Origin: Gonapodya prolifera JEL478
Lineage: Eukaryota; Monoblepharomycota; Monoblepharidomycetes; Monoblepharidales; Gonapodyaceae
Direction: 5' to 3'
Length of the DNA: 64,000 nucleotides
NCBI GenBank assembly: GCA_001574975.1
Contig: KQ965777.1
Coordinates: 186,001 to 250,000 of the forward strand
A program made the translations under genes and the position numbers. Below, in pieces: positions 24,521 through 37,748 of this stretch (position 1 is its first letter; every line of letters starts with the position of its first letter). The notes beneath the pieces are model-generated. The model made no database searches, had not been told where the DNA came from, and worked only from the letters and a program-made list of their open reading frames with translations.

Positions 24521-25512
24521 TCATTCTCGTTGAAACACGACCAGTAACCCTAGTACTCCTAAAAGCGCAAATTTCAGCTGCGGGTAATCGTTCATGATAA
24601 TGGTGACCATGCCGGCGTAGGGAAGGAACCTGTCGTGGTGAATGGAGCAAGGGGGGTGGCACAAACTTTCTTGTGCGGCACCGTCATCGATTTCTTACCC
24701 CTGGACTTTCCCAATAACGTCCTCGCGATGGATCCACATTTGATTGTGGTTGTCTGAGTGGAAAGGGGAGGGGGGGACGAGTGGGGAGTTGGGAGTTGGG
24801 TGGCACGCAGCTTCGGAACTGCAAGAAGTTGTACTCACAGAGAACCCTATCGTCGCCGGGATTGTTGTCACCCTTTGTGAGAATATACTGTTTGCCTGTT
24901 TCAATCCTTGATTGGGCGTTCGAACGTTTTTTACGTGTTCGTGCTCACACCTAACAATCCCCAACCACTTACTCGTCATGAACGGTCAACACCCGGTGCA
25001 CGATAGGGACCTCTCGGCCCTTTATTTTAAAAACAGTAATATCACCGACTCGGATGGGCTCGTTGGGCATGGAGAGGAAGAGAAGGTCTCTGCGTGGTGT
25101 TGGCGAATTAGTGGGCTTTTGAATCCAATGGAGGGTGTCAAACTCACCCTCGTTGGAAGGCTGGCTCCATACTCTCACTAGAAGTAAATGCATCGTATGC
25201 CCGGTGATGGTGAAATCGCAAGGCGGCGTTTGAAGCAATGTTCAAGGGAGACAAAGCAGAGATGCAACGTGTGTCTCTCACCTCAAAACAACGACGATTG
25301 GGCTTTCGCTATTTACAAAGAGCGACCACCCCTTCCATAGCATGAACACCGAGCCGATAATCATGAAGAAATTGAGCGTCTGGAGCAGCAGCTGTACAGG
25401 AAGTGTTGCATGAGATGGCACGACACATCCATCTGCACGAGAAATGCATTGACGGTACGCCCACCTGCCGCAGCGACCATCCTTTGAACTGATCATGAAT
25501 CCACTGCAACAT
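24521..25512 (-). CDS. SEC11: Signal peptidase complex catalytic subunit SEC11
   Basis: This ER-membrane serine protease cleaves signal peptides during secretion. Exons join to [16 protein letters not shown], a membrane span ([17 protein letters not shown]), SESPIVVVL, the active-site serine block [16 protein letters not shown], the [12 protein letters not shown] strand, the catalytic [11 protein letters not shown], then KGDNN and DDRVLY and the C-terminal span [19 protein letters not shown]. The His in place of bacterial Lys is as expected for the ER enzyme. Oddly the residue before the nucleophile is Glu (SESMEP) where the family nearly always has Gly. About five short introns. It diverges from PAM18 across 135 bases. 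Confidence 0.92.
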
Positions 25513-25647
25513 TCTCGATTTTCCAACGACGTTTGTGGTGACCACAGCTGGGGGAGACTTCTTGGGCCACGTATCTCCACACTTCTTGCTCTTCTTCTCT
25601 CGCATTTCCCTTTTCTCTGCCAATCACAGTCCTTGTCGTTCCACACC
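25513..25647. promoter_or_regulatory. Divergent promoter SEC11/PAM18
   Basis: Only 135 bases separate the two start codons, so both promoters and leaders must overlap. It contains pyrimidine-rich stretches (CTTGCTCTTCTTCTCTCGC) just before the PAM18 start. Confidence 0.6.
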
Positions 25648-26067
25648 ATGGTTCGTTGGACTAAAGACTTCTCGCCAACTGCGCTTCTCTCACAGATCCC
25701 ATCTCTTGTCCTTTCCAACACACTTCCAACACCTACCCATCTCCACCCCGAACGCACCTCACTACCCCAGGCAACCCCAATCCTCGTCGGCGCCGGCGTC
25801 GCAGCATCTGCCCTTGTCATCCGCTCCGTCCTGAAGCGATCCTCTGGCCCGCAAGCGTCCAAATTCCTCCGCGGTGGTTTCGAAAGCAAAATGTCCCGCA
25901 GAGAAGCAGCCGCAATTCTCGGATTGAGGGAGACAGCGCCCAGGGAAAAAGTAAAAGAGGCGCACAAGAGGATCATGTTGGCCAACCATCCGGACTTGGG
26001 AGGGAGCCCCTATATTGCGTCAAAGGTCAATGAAGCAAAGGAGATTCTGGAGAAGGCGAACCGATGA
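25648..26067 (+). CDS. PAM18: Mitochondrial import motor J-protein PAM18/TIM14
   Basis: This inner-membrane J-protein stimulates Hsp70 in the presequence-translocase motor. The intronless 139-residue frame has a short N-terminal part, one membrane span (ILVGAGVAASALVIRSVL), the linker KFLRGGFESKMSRREAAAIL that leads into the J domain, and the J-domain HPD triad in LANHPDLGGSPYIASKVNEA. Length and layout match TIM14/DNAJC19. The start at 25648 gives MVRWTKDF; longer upstream in-frame sequence starting at 25495 overlaps SEC11's first exon and is not favoured. Confidence 0.95.
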   Translation: MVRWTKDFSPTALLSQIPSLVLSNTLPTPTHLHPERTSLPQATPILVGAGVAASALVIRSVLKRSSGPQASKFLRGGFESKMSRREAAAILGLRETAPREKVKEAHKRIMLANHPDLGGSPYIASKVNEAKEILEKANR

Positions 26068-26178
26068 TGAATGCCCTTCTCATGGCTTTTACGGACACTG
26101 GGTGACTCTGGGGGTGGTGAATTGCTTTTCAGCAGAGCATTAGATTTTTTCTATGATTTGTTTACAAAATGAATGTTT

Positions 26179-29100
26179 TCAATCGTCGTCATCCATACCC
26201 CCTCCACCCCTTGGTGCCCCAAACGCCGATCTCGGAGCGAACGCCGCGCTCGATTGGAACGCAGGTTGAGTTGACGCCGCACTTCCAAACGCAGGCTGAG
26301 TTGACGCCGCACGTCCAAACACCAAGCCACCGCCTCCACCAACTCCTCCTCCGACGTTTCCGAACGCCGGGTTTCCGCCAAACGCAGACGGGCCTCCAAA
26401 CGCACTCGTTTGCCCACCACCAAACGCTGAGCCAAATGCCGAGCCCTGAGGCTGGGGCGCGCCAAACGCCGTCGAAGCTTGAGACCCGCCAAATGCTGTC
26501 GAAGCTTGAGTAGACCCGAATGCGGACGTCGTGCTCGATCCAAATGCAGATGTAGTAGATCCAGACCCAAACACTGACGTGCCGGCGTTTGATCCAAGCG
26601 CGCTGCCAGTTCCGAACGCCGACGACCCGGACGGCTGCTGCTGATTGACAGATCCGAACGATACAGGAGCTCTAAAAGGTCCCCAGGGGCATGCGTCATG
26701 GTAAGCGATTCAATGCAACACATTCCAAACACAAACCGCAGTCAACGTACTTTGCAAACGCAGCAAAGGCACCACCCCCTCCAGCCCCAGCCGACGCTCC
26801 AAACGCCCCACCGGGCCCTGTAGATGCTCCAAACGCAGGCGCCTGTGGCTGCCCTCCGGACGTGCCAAAGCTTGCCCCAAAGCTCCCCTGTCCAAACACC
26901 GGCTTCGCGCCCCCAAACGCTGGAGTCGCCATTGAAGGTTGTCCGAAAGCAGGCTGTCCAAATTGTGGTTGCGACGTCGCTGCGGCTCCAAACGCAGGTT
27001 GGAACGACGACTGGCCAAAAGCCGGGGTGGAAGGCTGCCCAAAGGCAGAGGGCGAGGGATTTCCAAACGGAGACGGACTGGTTGAGGCGAATGCCGACTG
27101 CTGAGGTACGCTCTGCGGGGGTGTTTGGAAGGGACTTGGGGAACTCTGACCAAACGACCCGAGACCCGACCCGAGCCCAGCACCAAGGGAGCTGCCGGAC
27201 TCAAAGAGTCCTTTCGGCTTTACCGGTGCTGCAGCGGAAATGTTAAGCAATGCACGACGTGATCGAAAACGCGTCGAGTCACTTACTCGATAGTGCCGAT
27301 TTATCGATACCAAACATGGCACTGACGCCTCCACCGGATGGTCGGGAAAATCCATCCCCTAGTCCAAGGGATCCGAACCCCATTGCTCCAGGGGCCCCCA
27401 TAGATGGTGCAGCCTCTACGGGGGTTGGTGCTTCCGTCGCCATCTCGTCCTCTGCTGGAGTAGGTTGTGGGTTAGTGTCATCCATCGCACCAGCTGATTG
27501 CGGCGCAGTTGTCGAGGTATCAGGAGAAATTGCATTCGGTTGAGGAATGGATGCCATGGCTGAAGGTTCTGTTGCATCAAGAGGCACGCTTTGACCAACG
27601 GCAGTGTTGGGTTCTCTAGATCCTGCAGCTTCCACAACCGTTGAGGAGCTTGGTGGTCCTTCGGACACCGTTCCCGCCGCCCCCTCTGATGTTGCAGAAG
27701 TCGCACCACCGCCCACTGTAGTCCCCGCAAAAGAGAAGCCCCCTGCGCCTGCGAATACAAAACCCCCAGGTTTCGAAGAGGCACCTTGCCCAGGGCCATT
27801 TGTTTTCGTTTCAGACCCGTCTCGTCCGTCACTTGATGATTGACTGCTCGGTTTCCCGACTGAGAACCCAGGGAAAGATATTGCGGCATTGGAAGTCGCG
27901 ACGAAGCCACCAGAGGTTCCACTTTTGGGCGGAGATGTTGACGCGTTTGCTTTGAACCCAAAAAGTGTTGGACTGAGCGACGATGAACTGCCAGCCTGGC
28001 CGAAGGAGCCGAATGGAGATTGAGAATTCGTTGACGCCTCAAATGTGCTTGGCTTGGATGAAGCATCAGGCTCCCTCTCCGTTTCGCAGGCCACACACTT
28101 TGCGTCGGTTTTTTTGTTGGAAACACTACATGTTGGGCACTTCCACGTTCCAGGCTCAACACCGGGAGGCTTCACTCCTGCGCTGCTCCAGTCAAAACCA
28201 CGAGGAGGCTGGGAAGAAGATGCTGACTTCTCGGTACTCTCAGAAACGAGCGCAGGTGTTTTGTCTTTTCTTTCAGAGGAAGATGATGTAGAAGGGTTAT
28301 CCGTCTCACAAGAGATGCACTTGCGATCCGACGACTTGTTGGCAACACTGCAGGTAGGACACTTCCATGATGTGGCATCAACTGAAGGAGGTTTGATGCC
28401 AGCTGCTGCCCAGTTAAATCCTCCCTGAGTAGCCCCAGTTGTTGTTTGGGATGTACCCGGAGTCCCTCCAGAACCCGATGTTGTAATAGATGCAGACGAC
28501 GTTGTCCCCTTTTTGATTGGTTTATCCGTTTCACATGACAAACATCGCGTCGCGTCTGGCTTGTTGATTATTCCACAAGTCTCACACTTCCACGAATTGG
28601 GATCCATCTTTGCTTGCGAAAATCCCGCCCCGGCCCAGTTAAACGATGTTCCTTTCTTGTCATTGGACGCTTCTCCAGAGTTACCGCTGGGGAGTGTCGA
28701 ATTCAGTTGGGGCGAGGGTGGTCCCAATTGCGACGTGGTGGTTTCCGACAATTCAGACTTCGGCGACGTGACCGGAAGAGTAGTGGGAGGGTTAGCAGAA
28801 GCACTTTTGAAAGATGACTTTGCCCATTCCGGAAGTTCGATTGGAGTATGTTCGTGAACGGCTGGAGAGTTCTCTGCGGGTGGGGTCACCGCCGGCTCCT
28901 CCTCTTCCACGAATTTTCGAGCCTTCCTATCCCTTTTAGCGATTGGCGAAAACTTATGCGCACGATGTGTGGGCAAATGACTAGGCTGGGGCGACTGCTC
29001 CTCCAGATCCTCTTCTGGTTCGTTTTTGAGCGGAGACAACAGAGCAAAATTCTTGGCACCTGCGATCGCAGAGCTCATCATGTCAGGTGTGAAGCTAAAG

Positions 29101-32100
29101 TTGAGAGAGAACGCTGAGGCGGCAGTGGCGATGCTCCCCGTTCGGTTTGTCACTTGGGTATTATCACCGTCATTCTGTTGACCATCACCACCGGTGACGT
29201 GAAACTCTTCATCTTCGTTCCCGTCTTCCTCTTCATTCCCATCTTCCTCTTCGTTCCATTCCCCGTCCTCATTGTCCTCCGGTTCATTCCCTTCAATATT
29301 CTCATCGTCAACGTAGCCTTCCTCCTCATCATTCCATTCCCCATCATCGTCTCCAAGTTTCTCCTCGTCACCATTCTCCTCCTCAAGGTACTCCTCGCCA
29401 TCTTCACCTCCTTCCCCTTCTTCCACAAATTCATCGCCATTGTCAAAGTCGTTCTCGTCCTCCACCTCGTCCTGAACTTGTTTCTCTTCGACCGCAGGGC
29501 TATTCTCCACTAAACTCGGCTCTGTCACTGTTGCAGGCACTGAAGAGAACACTTGAGGTTGAAATGATGACTGTGTTAGAGGTGGGCTTCTTAATGCTCC
29601 AAAAGGAGACACATCAACAGGAGGATTGAAGAGCTTGAGACCAGCAAAAGGTTCCGTCCCAGGCTTGTTCCGCGAACCATCAATATCACGCCAGCTGCTC
29701 GGGCCTGCGACATCAAATGGAGAGTAGGTAAACTTGGCGACAGTTGGTTGTGAAGCAGAAGACAGTGGAGGGGGTGTTGCATTCAATGTTGCCACAGCTG
29801 TCGAATCCGACTCTGGAAGAAACCCCCGTTTCACTGTCGGTACAGCTTTTGACAACCCTTCCCCATATCGCTTAATCTTCGGTACTCGCTGTTCTGCACA
29901 TTGCGCAACGATAGCGTCACGAACTTTCCCATACGTAACCGATTCCACAATTTTTTTCTCCAATTTATCGCTCAATGGTTCAAAATTGACCCGTTCGTCC
30001 AGTTCCAAGAGACCGTATCGACCCCCGGTGTGTCCTTGCTTGGGCTCGGAGGTACGGTCCCGTGGCACCAATATCCCCAAAGAGTTAATTTGTTCAAGCA
30101 AGTTCGTGGCTCGTGAGGTTATGGATTGCACGGACGCCAATATACTGTGGACATCCATCTCGCTGAAAGAGGCGTGGTCGTCAAAGAGCGATATTGAGAA
30201 ACAGTTCATCTAATACGTACGGAGGAACAGCTGATCTCTTTCCGCTATAGACTGTGTCGCGCATACTCTCGATAAAGTGCTTTAGTTCCGCGAGTCTTGC
30301 GTCCATTCTCTAAAGTGACAAAACAAATGTGACAAAACATCGCACTACTATGAGTGAATCAGCTGACTCACCGACATCTTCCGCCGAACAGTCCTCCTCA
30401 GCTCTTCAGCCTCGGGCGGAAGCCCTGTAGTGACATAATGCCTCGCAATAACAGTCTCGGGCTGACGAAAACGAGACAATTTTCTCTGGTTTTCATCTGA
30501 AGACATGGCATTGAGGTATTCGTTCAATTTCGCTGAGCGCTCGCTAGATTTGACGACTGTAGTGAAAGGGGGAAACAATTTGCTTTTGAAATAATTGAGT
30601 GATGTGCTTCTTGCACTCACTCTCCACTAATCCAGTGTTTATTTCCTTTCGTTGCCTTTCCATTCTATCGCTGTCTTTCTCACTGGACCGAGCTGCGCTC
30701 AATAAAACTCTTGCATCCTTCTGAACTTTTTGGGCATGTGCAAGAATTGTTGGGGTACGGGATTCGAGTGAGTTCGCAAACCGTGAAAGCTCCTCCAGTT
30801 CCGTAACGGTGTCTCGACATAGTTTATTGAACGCTTGTGCAAATTCCTGCAGGCAAAAGTTTTCTCGGTGATAAAAACTTAGGCTTCACGGCATTTGAAA
30901 GTAAAAAATACCTTGGCAACGTCTGTTTTCGCTGCCTGTAGAGGAACTTCCTTGAGTTTTTCAATCGGCACCGGTTCGGGTAATTTCGATTGTAGAGGCT
31001 TTGCAGATGTGGATTCCACCGAGCTAGTAGGTGGAACCTGCGATGTTGGCGTCTTACTGAGTGTCTTTAGGGGTGCAGTTGGAGCGGGATTGAATGTACG
31101 AGAATCCTTGGGAGCGAATGGTGAAGTCTGACCCAACATTCCAAACAAAGGCGAGCTTACTGAGACTTCTGAACGTTTTAGGGGCACTGGATTACCACCA
31201 AAACTGGCCGGAGCTCCGAAAAGGGATTCTTTTGCAGAAGAGGGCACACCACTAAAAGGACCAGGCTTAGCTGCGACACTTGTTTCGGCGCTCTTAAAAG
31301 AGGGCAATGCAGAAGTAGGGGTCTTCGCCGCTTGAAAGCCAGACTGTGACATTGGGGGGGCTGAATTAGAGCTGGTGCTGGCAAAGGCGCTCTCAGTAGA
31401 TTTGGAAACTTTGGGTACGATTTTATCGGACACGCGAGAAATAGTTGTAGGATTCGCTGGTCGTGAATCTGGGATGTTCACAGTGACTGACGGGGCTTTA
31501 ACTGCTTGACTAAACAGGCCCGGTTTTCCCGCTCCTGTAACCTCTTGGCTAAACAGGCCAGTCTGTCCCACTCCTGTGGCAGGTTGACCAAATAGGCCGG
31601 GCTTTCCCGCACCTGCAACAGCATCACCAAATAGACCGGGCTTTCCGGCACCCGTAATGGCTTGACCAAACAAGCCAGGCTTCCCCCCTCCTGAAATATT
31701 CGTGAATGGTGCTTGCTTCTTCGGCGCCGTCGGAGCTTTTGCAGGTTGCGGTTGCGTTTCCGATTTCACCGGTATGGGTTTTACACGATCACCAACAGTT
31801 GCATTCCAATTTCCAATCGCCAAATTTTGGACGTCAACCATGTCGTAAAACCAGAGACATCCCTCATCGGTGACTGTGACTACACGAGGCACTGGGGGAT
31901 ACAATGTTTCTGGAGCGTCAGAAGGGGGTGGATACGGAATCCTTGAGGTGAGATCAAATGCCAGCCCAAGCGGGACTGAATCAGGTGGGTATGGATTATC
32001 TTCGGTTGGTAAGTGTTGCGGAAGTGATATTTCAGCTCCGTCCACCGCAAGCGGCAGAATAGACCACGGTGAGCCCTCCTGAGCAGAGTTGGGAAGCAGT

Positions 32101-33663
32101 TTATGTACTAAACACGCGGTGAATGTTTTGGTGGAGAGAAGAACGAGAATAAATGCATGAACGCCACTGTTGAATGTCAGCTTCATCAGTTGTGGTGGTG
32201 TTTTTGAGGCCGTATGAAACGCACATATTCCTAATCGCAGCGCAATAAATGCGCTCAGGCCAATCGTTTTGGATGTCTCGGAAAGTTGGGGAATGGAATC
32301 GATTGAATCGGGCTTGACTCTAAAGAGGGGCCAAAAAGTGTCAGCTGTTGAGGAAACACATACTTCAACAGGGCACTTACGTCCATTTTCTCAACCAAGA
32401 GGACGTCAACTGCGCCTTCGTCGTTCTCAGCTGTCTCATGAACTTCCACAATTGCTGTCCAATTCTCCATTCCATCATCGGCTTGTAGTACCACTACATT
32501 TACCGCCATCCAACCCGCCAAGTCACCGGGAAACGGGAGAGTACTGACAACTTCATCTGTTTCTACATCAACAATCGAAAGACGGGACGTCTGCCCAACG
32601 AGAATATAACGCCCTGATTGAAGCGAAGCAGCTGAAGATGAAATATCATCACCCGATGATTAATTTTTGGTATGATTAAAGAGGGCTTGCCGACGTACCA
32701 CTCTTAGCACCAGTTGCGCCTAGGAGCTTCCTTGTAGATATCTTATCTTTCTCGAGACTGAAGATATGAGGGGTATCATCCGAGTCTACACAGAGGACGG
32801 CTGACGGAGGATGGGACGAAGGTGATGTGCCACACGGTGAGACGGTAAGAAGTGGGTGTGGCAGGGACGTCCGCCCATTTGGCCGGGGAGCCTTGTTCTA
32901 AATGTTAGTGAGGGGAAACAGTCGTTTGTCAATTCACGAGAGCAAAATTGGGCATGAGGCTTGTCTGTACCTACCGTAGTAAGTTCTGAGGCGTCATACG
33001 CCAAAATTTCGGGCCCTGTTCCTCTTTCTCCACAAATTGCCACCCAAACGGTCAATTCGTCAGTGGACAATGCTATGTGAGTGACGTAAACCTTGCTTGC
33101 GGGTGTCCCGTCACAGGATACAAGAACAAAAGTACGGTCCGGGACTGGGAGGGAGGCCCCTTGAATACATTCAGGTCGAGAAGACGCATCATCTGGTTTC
33201 ATCAGTGGTATTGATGTGGTGGGAAGAACGAAGAAGCCTGAAACATGATGTGTGAGCGGAGATGTAGTATGCAACCCCTTCCTTTCTCGATTTGGTGAGT
33301 TTCCTGGTTGAAAACTCTACCCGCCAGTACAAGCAGTCTCGGAAAAGGAAATGCTTTTATCATTGCTCTCACCATTGCGACATCCTGCGATGATGAACCC
33401 GTATGTGTTGGACACAGCAACCAAGTTAACTGGCAGTGGTTGTGAGTTTGGAGGGGCAATATTTGGAGGCTCATCATATGGTAAAAGCCCCGATTCTTCG
33501 CCAGAAAACACGACGCGAGTTCCAAGAGACAGCTTGAACTCGAGGCTCTAAGGAATCCATGCTCAGCGCGGATCACTAGGGCATTCAAATGGATGCTCAC
33601 TTCACTCGCTTCCTCATTCTCGCCGCATTCTATTTCCTCCGTTTCGATCTCCACTGGTGGCAT
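26179..33663 (-). CDS. Nup159/Nup214-type nucleoporin with FG repeats and three RanBP2-type zinc fingers
   Basis: A very long nuclear-pore protein, near 2,000 residues. The N terminus (33663 to about 31,800) is a Nup214-type beta-propeller (VNLVAVSNTYGFIIAG, THIALSTDELTVWVAICG). Next come repeated GKPGLFGQ units (31,500-31,700), a coiled coil (about 30,250-30,890), an acidic stretch (29,180-29,500), three zinc fingers (about 28,530-28,610, 28,300-28,390, 28,070-28,160; W-x-C-x2-C-x10-C-x2-C) and FG-rich C-terminal exons (26,180-27,240). The first exon is 33601-33663, with an intron at 33548-33600. Phases were checked through 31,000-26,700; the join near 32,340-32,390 is unresolved. It likely acts at the cytoplasmic mRNA-export platform (Nup159 role), with the fingers binding Ran as in Nup153/RanBP2. 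The combination is unusual. Confidence 0.85.
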
Positions 33664-33899
33664 CCGAGGGAAGAAACGAAAGAAGAGGAGAGGCTGCCGA
33701 CCAAATTTACATAATTGCGAAGAACTACTGCTCACTGAATCAGATGCGACTCAAAATTCAAATTCGAGCCTATATCATATCAAAACAATCATGAAAATAA
33801 ATATATAAAGCTGCGATAATATGTAGTCCATTGAGGAAACCACGTTGGAAATGCCGTCCGATGAAACTGTGCGGTAGGTCAGTTAATATACAAAGTCGT

Positions 33900-36800
33900 C
33901 TAGGAACTGTCATCCTGATCGAATAGTAAATGATCTTCGAGCGTGTCCTGCACACCATGGGTGTGGGGGGGACTTTTTTGTTGTGAGGGGGTCTTCCTGG
34001 AAAACTCCGATTGTCGACCGTCTGAATCAACACCAGCCGAGCTTCCTGGCCGGGAACGTGCAGATAGGGCAACATTCGAATTGGAAGATGGAGCAGAGTC
34101 AACAGTTCGTCGGCGCTTGTCTCGGGCAAGTTCTGAGATGTCTCGTTCTTGGCGATAGTGTTGGTCGTCATCCGTTGCGCTCATGTTGGTTACAGACACC
34201 GACGGTAGGGTACCCCCTCCACCGTCAACACGCAGAAAGGGGAGCGTACTTTCGTCAGCAACTGCTTTGACCTGGACATGTTCTGGCACGCTTGTGAAAG
34301 TGTGTTCCCCGCGAATGGTTGTCGCGGTGCTTTCGTTATCGCCATGTTCATTTCGGCTGGAAAATGTTCGTTCTCTGTTTGTCAATCCACCATTCTGCGG
34401 AACAAACGAGCTTTGATCCAGTGTACTTCGCCCTCGATCGGCCGTCATTGCACTCCTATCCAGAGCAATGGCACTTCTTTCGATCGCAGTTCCTCCAGAT
34501 TTATTTAGGAATAAGGCGCTGGGGGAGCGGATGTTCGGCGCACCCGCAGGTAACGACAATGATGGTACAGGGGGGGCACTTGTAGGAGGCGCCACCGATA
34601 CTGCAACTGATGCGGTCGTGCCAACCGAAGCATTCGGGACGTCTCGGATAGTTTCTTTATCGCCCGGTGCGGATGATGGTATTACAAGACTGGTTTGTGA
34701 GGCATGAGGGCTCGCAACGGGCGATAGGAGAACCTTCACTTGTGTCCAGCGAGATCGGTTCTGTTTCATGTACTCCAAGATGGTGGGAATTGGGATCAAG
34801 GTGTTGAACGCGTCAAAGAGTGGAGACACGATGAAATCAATAAAACCTAATTGTTCGGTTTGGATTGTTGCCATGTTCCACACATTTTGTCGATTCTTAA
34901 TAAATCAAACACCCACTCAATTGGCAATTTGCAAAATTGCAATTCGTTCGATCCATGAAAGGACTAATGGGTAGTCCAAGTTCCCTTTCCTTGTCTCCTT
35001 GATTGAAAAACTCCTCGAAGATCCTGTCAACCCACTTAGAATAAAGGTACCACGGTTTGGCTGGGTTGGAAACATCACCCATTTTAATTGCCAATTGGAA
35101 TAGCAATTTTCGATCGTCGGTAACACTCCGCCAGTCAAAATTTCGGGCGGCCATCTTTGCTTTAAAAGACGATAGAATCGCGAAATGGTGAGCAAGATCA
35201 GTGGCAAGAACCATATCGATGACAGTGGCGCGTAGAGTCTTATAGTCAGCAGGAGAGAGATTCTCAAGAAAGTTGTTCTGGGGTTCGGACATCACCGCGA
35301 ACGCCGAGGCAGCATGATGATTCTCCAAAATCGATCGGTCATCTATTTTTGACGATATGTTAGTATTCAAAATACGACCGAACTTCTCGCGGCGACTCAC
35401 TGTACAGAACTGATTTCGGATGTCTTGAGTTGATGAGGAACTACAAGGAATCAAGAAAGGTGAACACGTTGAGAGCAAAACTCGCGTTACGCAAGGAACT
35501 AACATTATTGTTGACACCTGGATGGTCGTAATCTTTTGCAGAATTCACTTCAGTAAGGTGAAAACATCGAAGACTGACCTCTGACAGTAGCTTACCATGA
35601 ATAATCGCAGCAACGTACGCAGAAAGCAGCTCTAACGGCGACGTTTGTGTTGCGATTGTATCAAGACCCAAAACCCAGTGCACGCCATGCAAAACATCAG
35701 TTGCGTGCATAGAGTTGTGATATGGGTTGTGCTGATAGCCCTGCTCGATCACAGTGATGAATGTTCTCCACTTCGTGGTTGGAATTTTGTATGTATCCAA
35801 TAATCCAGTACTACGCAAAAGGTGGTTTGCAAGCACCGACAGTGGACGCTGCACAGAAGCATCAGCAAGCTCAAACAGATCCCACTCCCATCGCGGAACC
35901 CGTGCTAGTGATGAGCTTATACGAGATGGATCGCCTGCTGTACTGCTCTGTGAGCCCAAGTCCGCACTACGGCGGACGTCTCGTGAACTGGCAACCATGA
36001 TAGAAGGAAGGTCGAAGGATTCCTGCCTGTCCTCGAGGCGCACTGGTTCTTCGGACCAATCTTCACCCTCTTCTTCACTCAACGTAATGGAGAATATTCT
36101 GGGTAAGCTTGGGTTTCGTATTTCCGGTTCGTCAATAATCGTAGCACGGCGCTGGTTTGGCACTAACGACCCAATCGTTTGGACAAAAGTATTGAGCGTA
36201 CGGAACGATACTCACCTAGTTCACTAAACAGCCATTGTTGCTGATCCTCGTCAATATCCAGGTCCTGGTTCACGAAATCGGGTGCATTCAGTGTTGCACT
36301 TCTTAAGAAATCGAGCATCATTGAGAGGACCTCCGCGGTGTCCAGATCGGTATTGGGATCAGCTAGAAGAGTCTTTGCCAGAGCAATTGCTTTTTCCAAA
36401 GGACTGCCGGGCCACAAGTCAGTCACGTCTAATGCCTTCATTCCATCATGGGAATTGCGGAGTCACACCTTTCAAAGTCAGCTCCTTCGCGCGCGTAGTG
36501 GCCTTGTAATTGATTCAGTTGTTTCCTGAGTTTGTTATTCGTTTTCTGAACTTTCCACCACTGGAGAAAGTCGCTCCGATAGGAAACTTCCAGCTGTCTC
36601 GAAAGCAGAACGGCGAGGACGGTGGACAGAAGCAATCCAAATATCAGCCAGTAGACTGGGTCTTCCGACGTGAGTTTGCGGTTGACCAAATCTCTGGCAT
36701 ATATTGCGAGAGCAGTCACAAAAAAAAGCAAGCACGTGAAAAGGCACTCCAGAGTCATAAAAAACCAACAAGGCCCCAGCATTATAACTGTGACCATTAC

Positions 36801-37748
36801 AACCACGACGGTTGACCATGTCAACGATGTGCCAGAAGCATCGTTGGTGTTAACTAGCTTGTCGCGCAAGAGGTGATTTCCTTCCGAAACATCAAAATAG
36901 ACGTGGATGCTACAGAGTCGATTCAAACTTTGAATAGCTTATTATGTCTCACCGGTGATTCCAATCCACGTCGAAAAAGCGAGCACAAACACAGCATTCT
37001 TCGGGAGCCAGTCCGTTTTCGCAACAGACAGAATATAAACGGCCGCGACTGCTGGTCCCAGGCAGCAAGTGATCCACAGCACTGCGTCAATATAGACTTG
37101 GTATGTGCCAACATGGCGATGGAGTTGTGATGAACAATCCGTTGGGTCATAGGGTACGAGTGATTCCTGATAGCACGCAATCCCTCGTATCAGTATCTGA
37201 ATGCTAACAACAAAGTATGCGACTGCGATTGTAGCCCGAATCTGCTTCCGAGATCGTTCGAAGAACCAGCGGCGGAACTAGTTGTTGGGACCAAAGTCTT
37301 TCAGCTCAGTACGGGGAGAGTAACTAATATCATGGTGGCTCACATTAGCTTCCACATCGCTGTCTCTGAAGCGTAAGTCCAATCGTAGCCAACCAGTCCC
37401 AAGCAGATCCTGAAATATACTTCCTCCATCCCAAGAATGTGAATGATCGAACGACTGAATAGTGGAGGTTTCCGCCAGCATCTCGCCATCATCTTCCGCT
37501 CTGGCTGATTTGATGGGAAGTCGTCGGGGACCCAGCGCCTGATTCGACTCTGTCGCGTCCGAACTTTCATTCTTTGGCCAACCACTGTTACTGGAATCCG
37601 GGTAGACGCGCCGACCCTGCAGAGTGGATATTCTCCGCATGGTTGCTGAAGGTGCAACCCGCGAGTTGTGTGGGTTGTGAGCGAGTTTGACTTCGTGAGG
37701 TTTGAGCTGGTGGAGGTGACCCACCACCGGCCGGCATAGTAGCACCAC
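33900..37748 (-). CDS. Multi-pass membrane 3',5'-cyclic-nucleotide phosphodiesterase
   Basis: A class I phosphodiesterase that hydrolyses cAMP and/or cGMP. N-terminal disordered, cytosolic part (about 37,300-37,750), then about six membrane spans: ATIAVAYFVVSIQILI, DAVLWITCCLGPAVAAVY, NAVFVLAFSTWIGI, STVVVVMVTVIMLGPCWF, LFTCLLFFVTALAIYA and YWLIFGLLLSTVLAVLL. A coiled-coil linker (WKVQKTNNKLRKQLNQLQ) leads to the catalytic domain with HNPYHNSMHATDVLHG and, across an intron, HDYDHPGVNNN, both metal-binding signatures; the later helix EPQNNFLENLSP and MGDVSNPAKPW also fit. A Ser-rich tail ends at 33900. About ten short introns. The start is uncertain: 37748, 37638 (MRRISTLQG) or an upstream exon. 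Nucleotide preference cannot be told. Confidence 0.88.
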
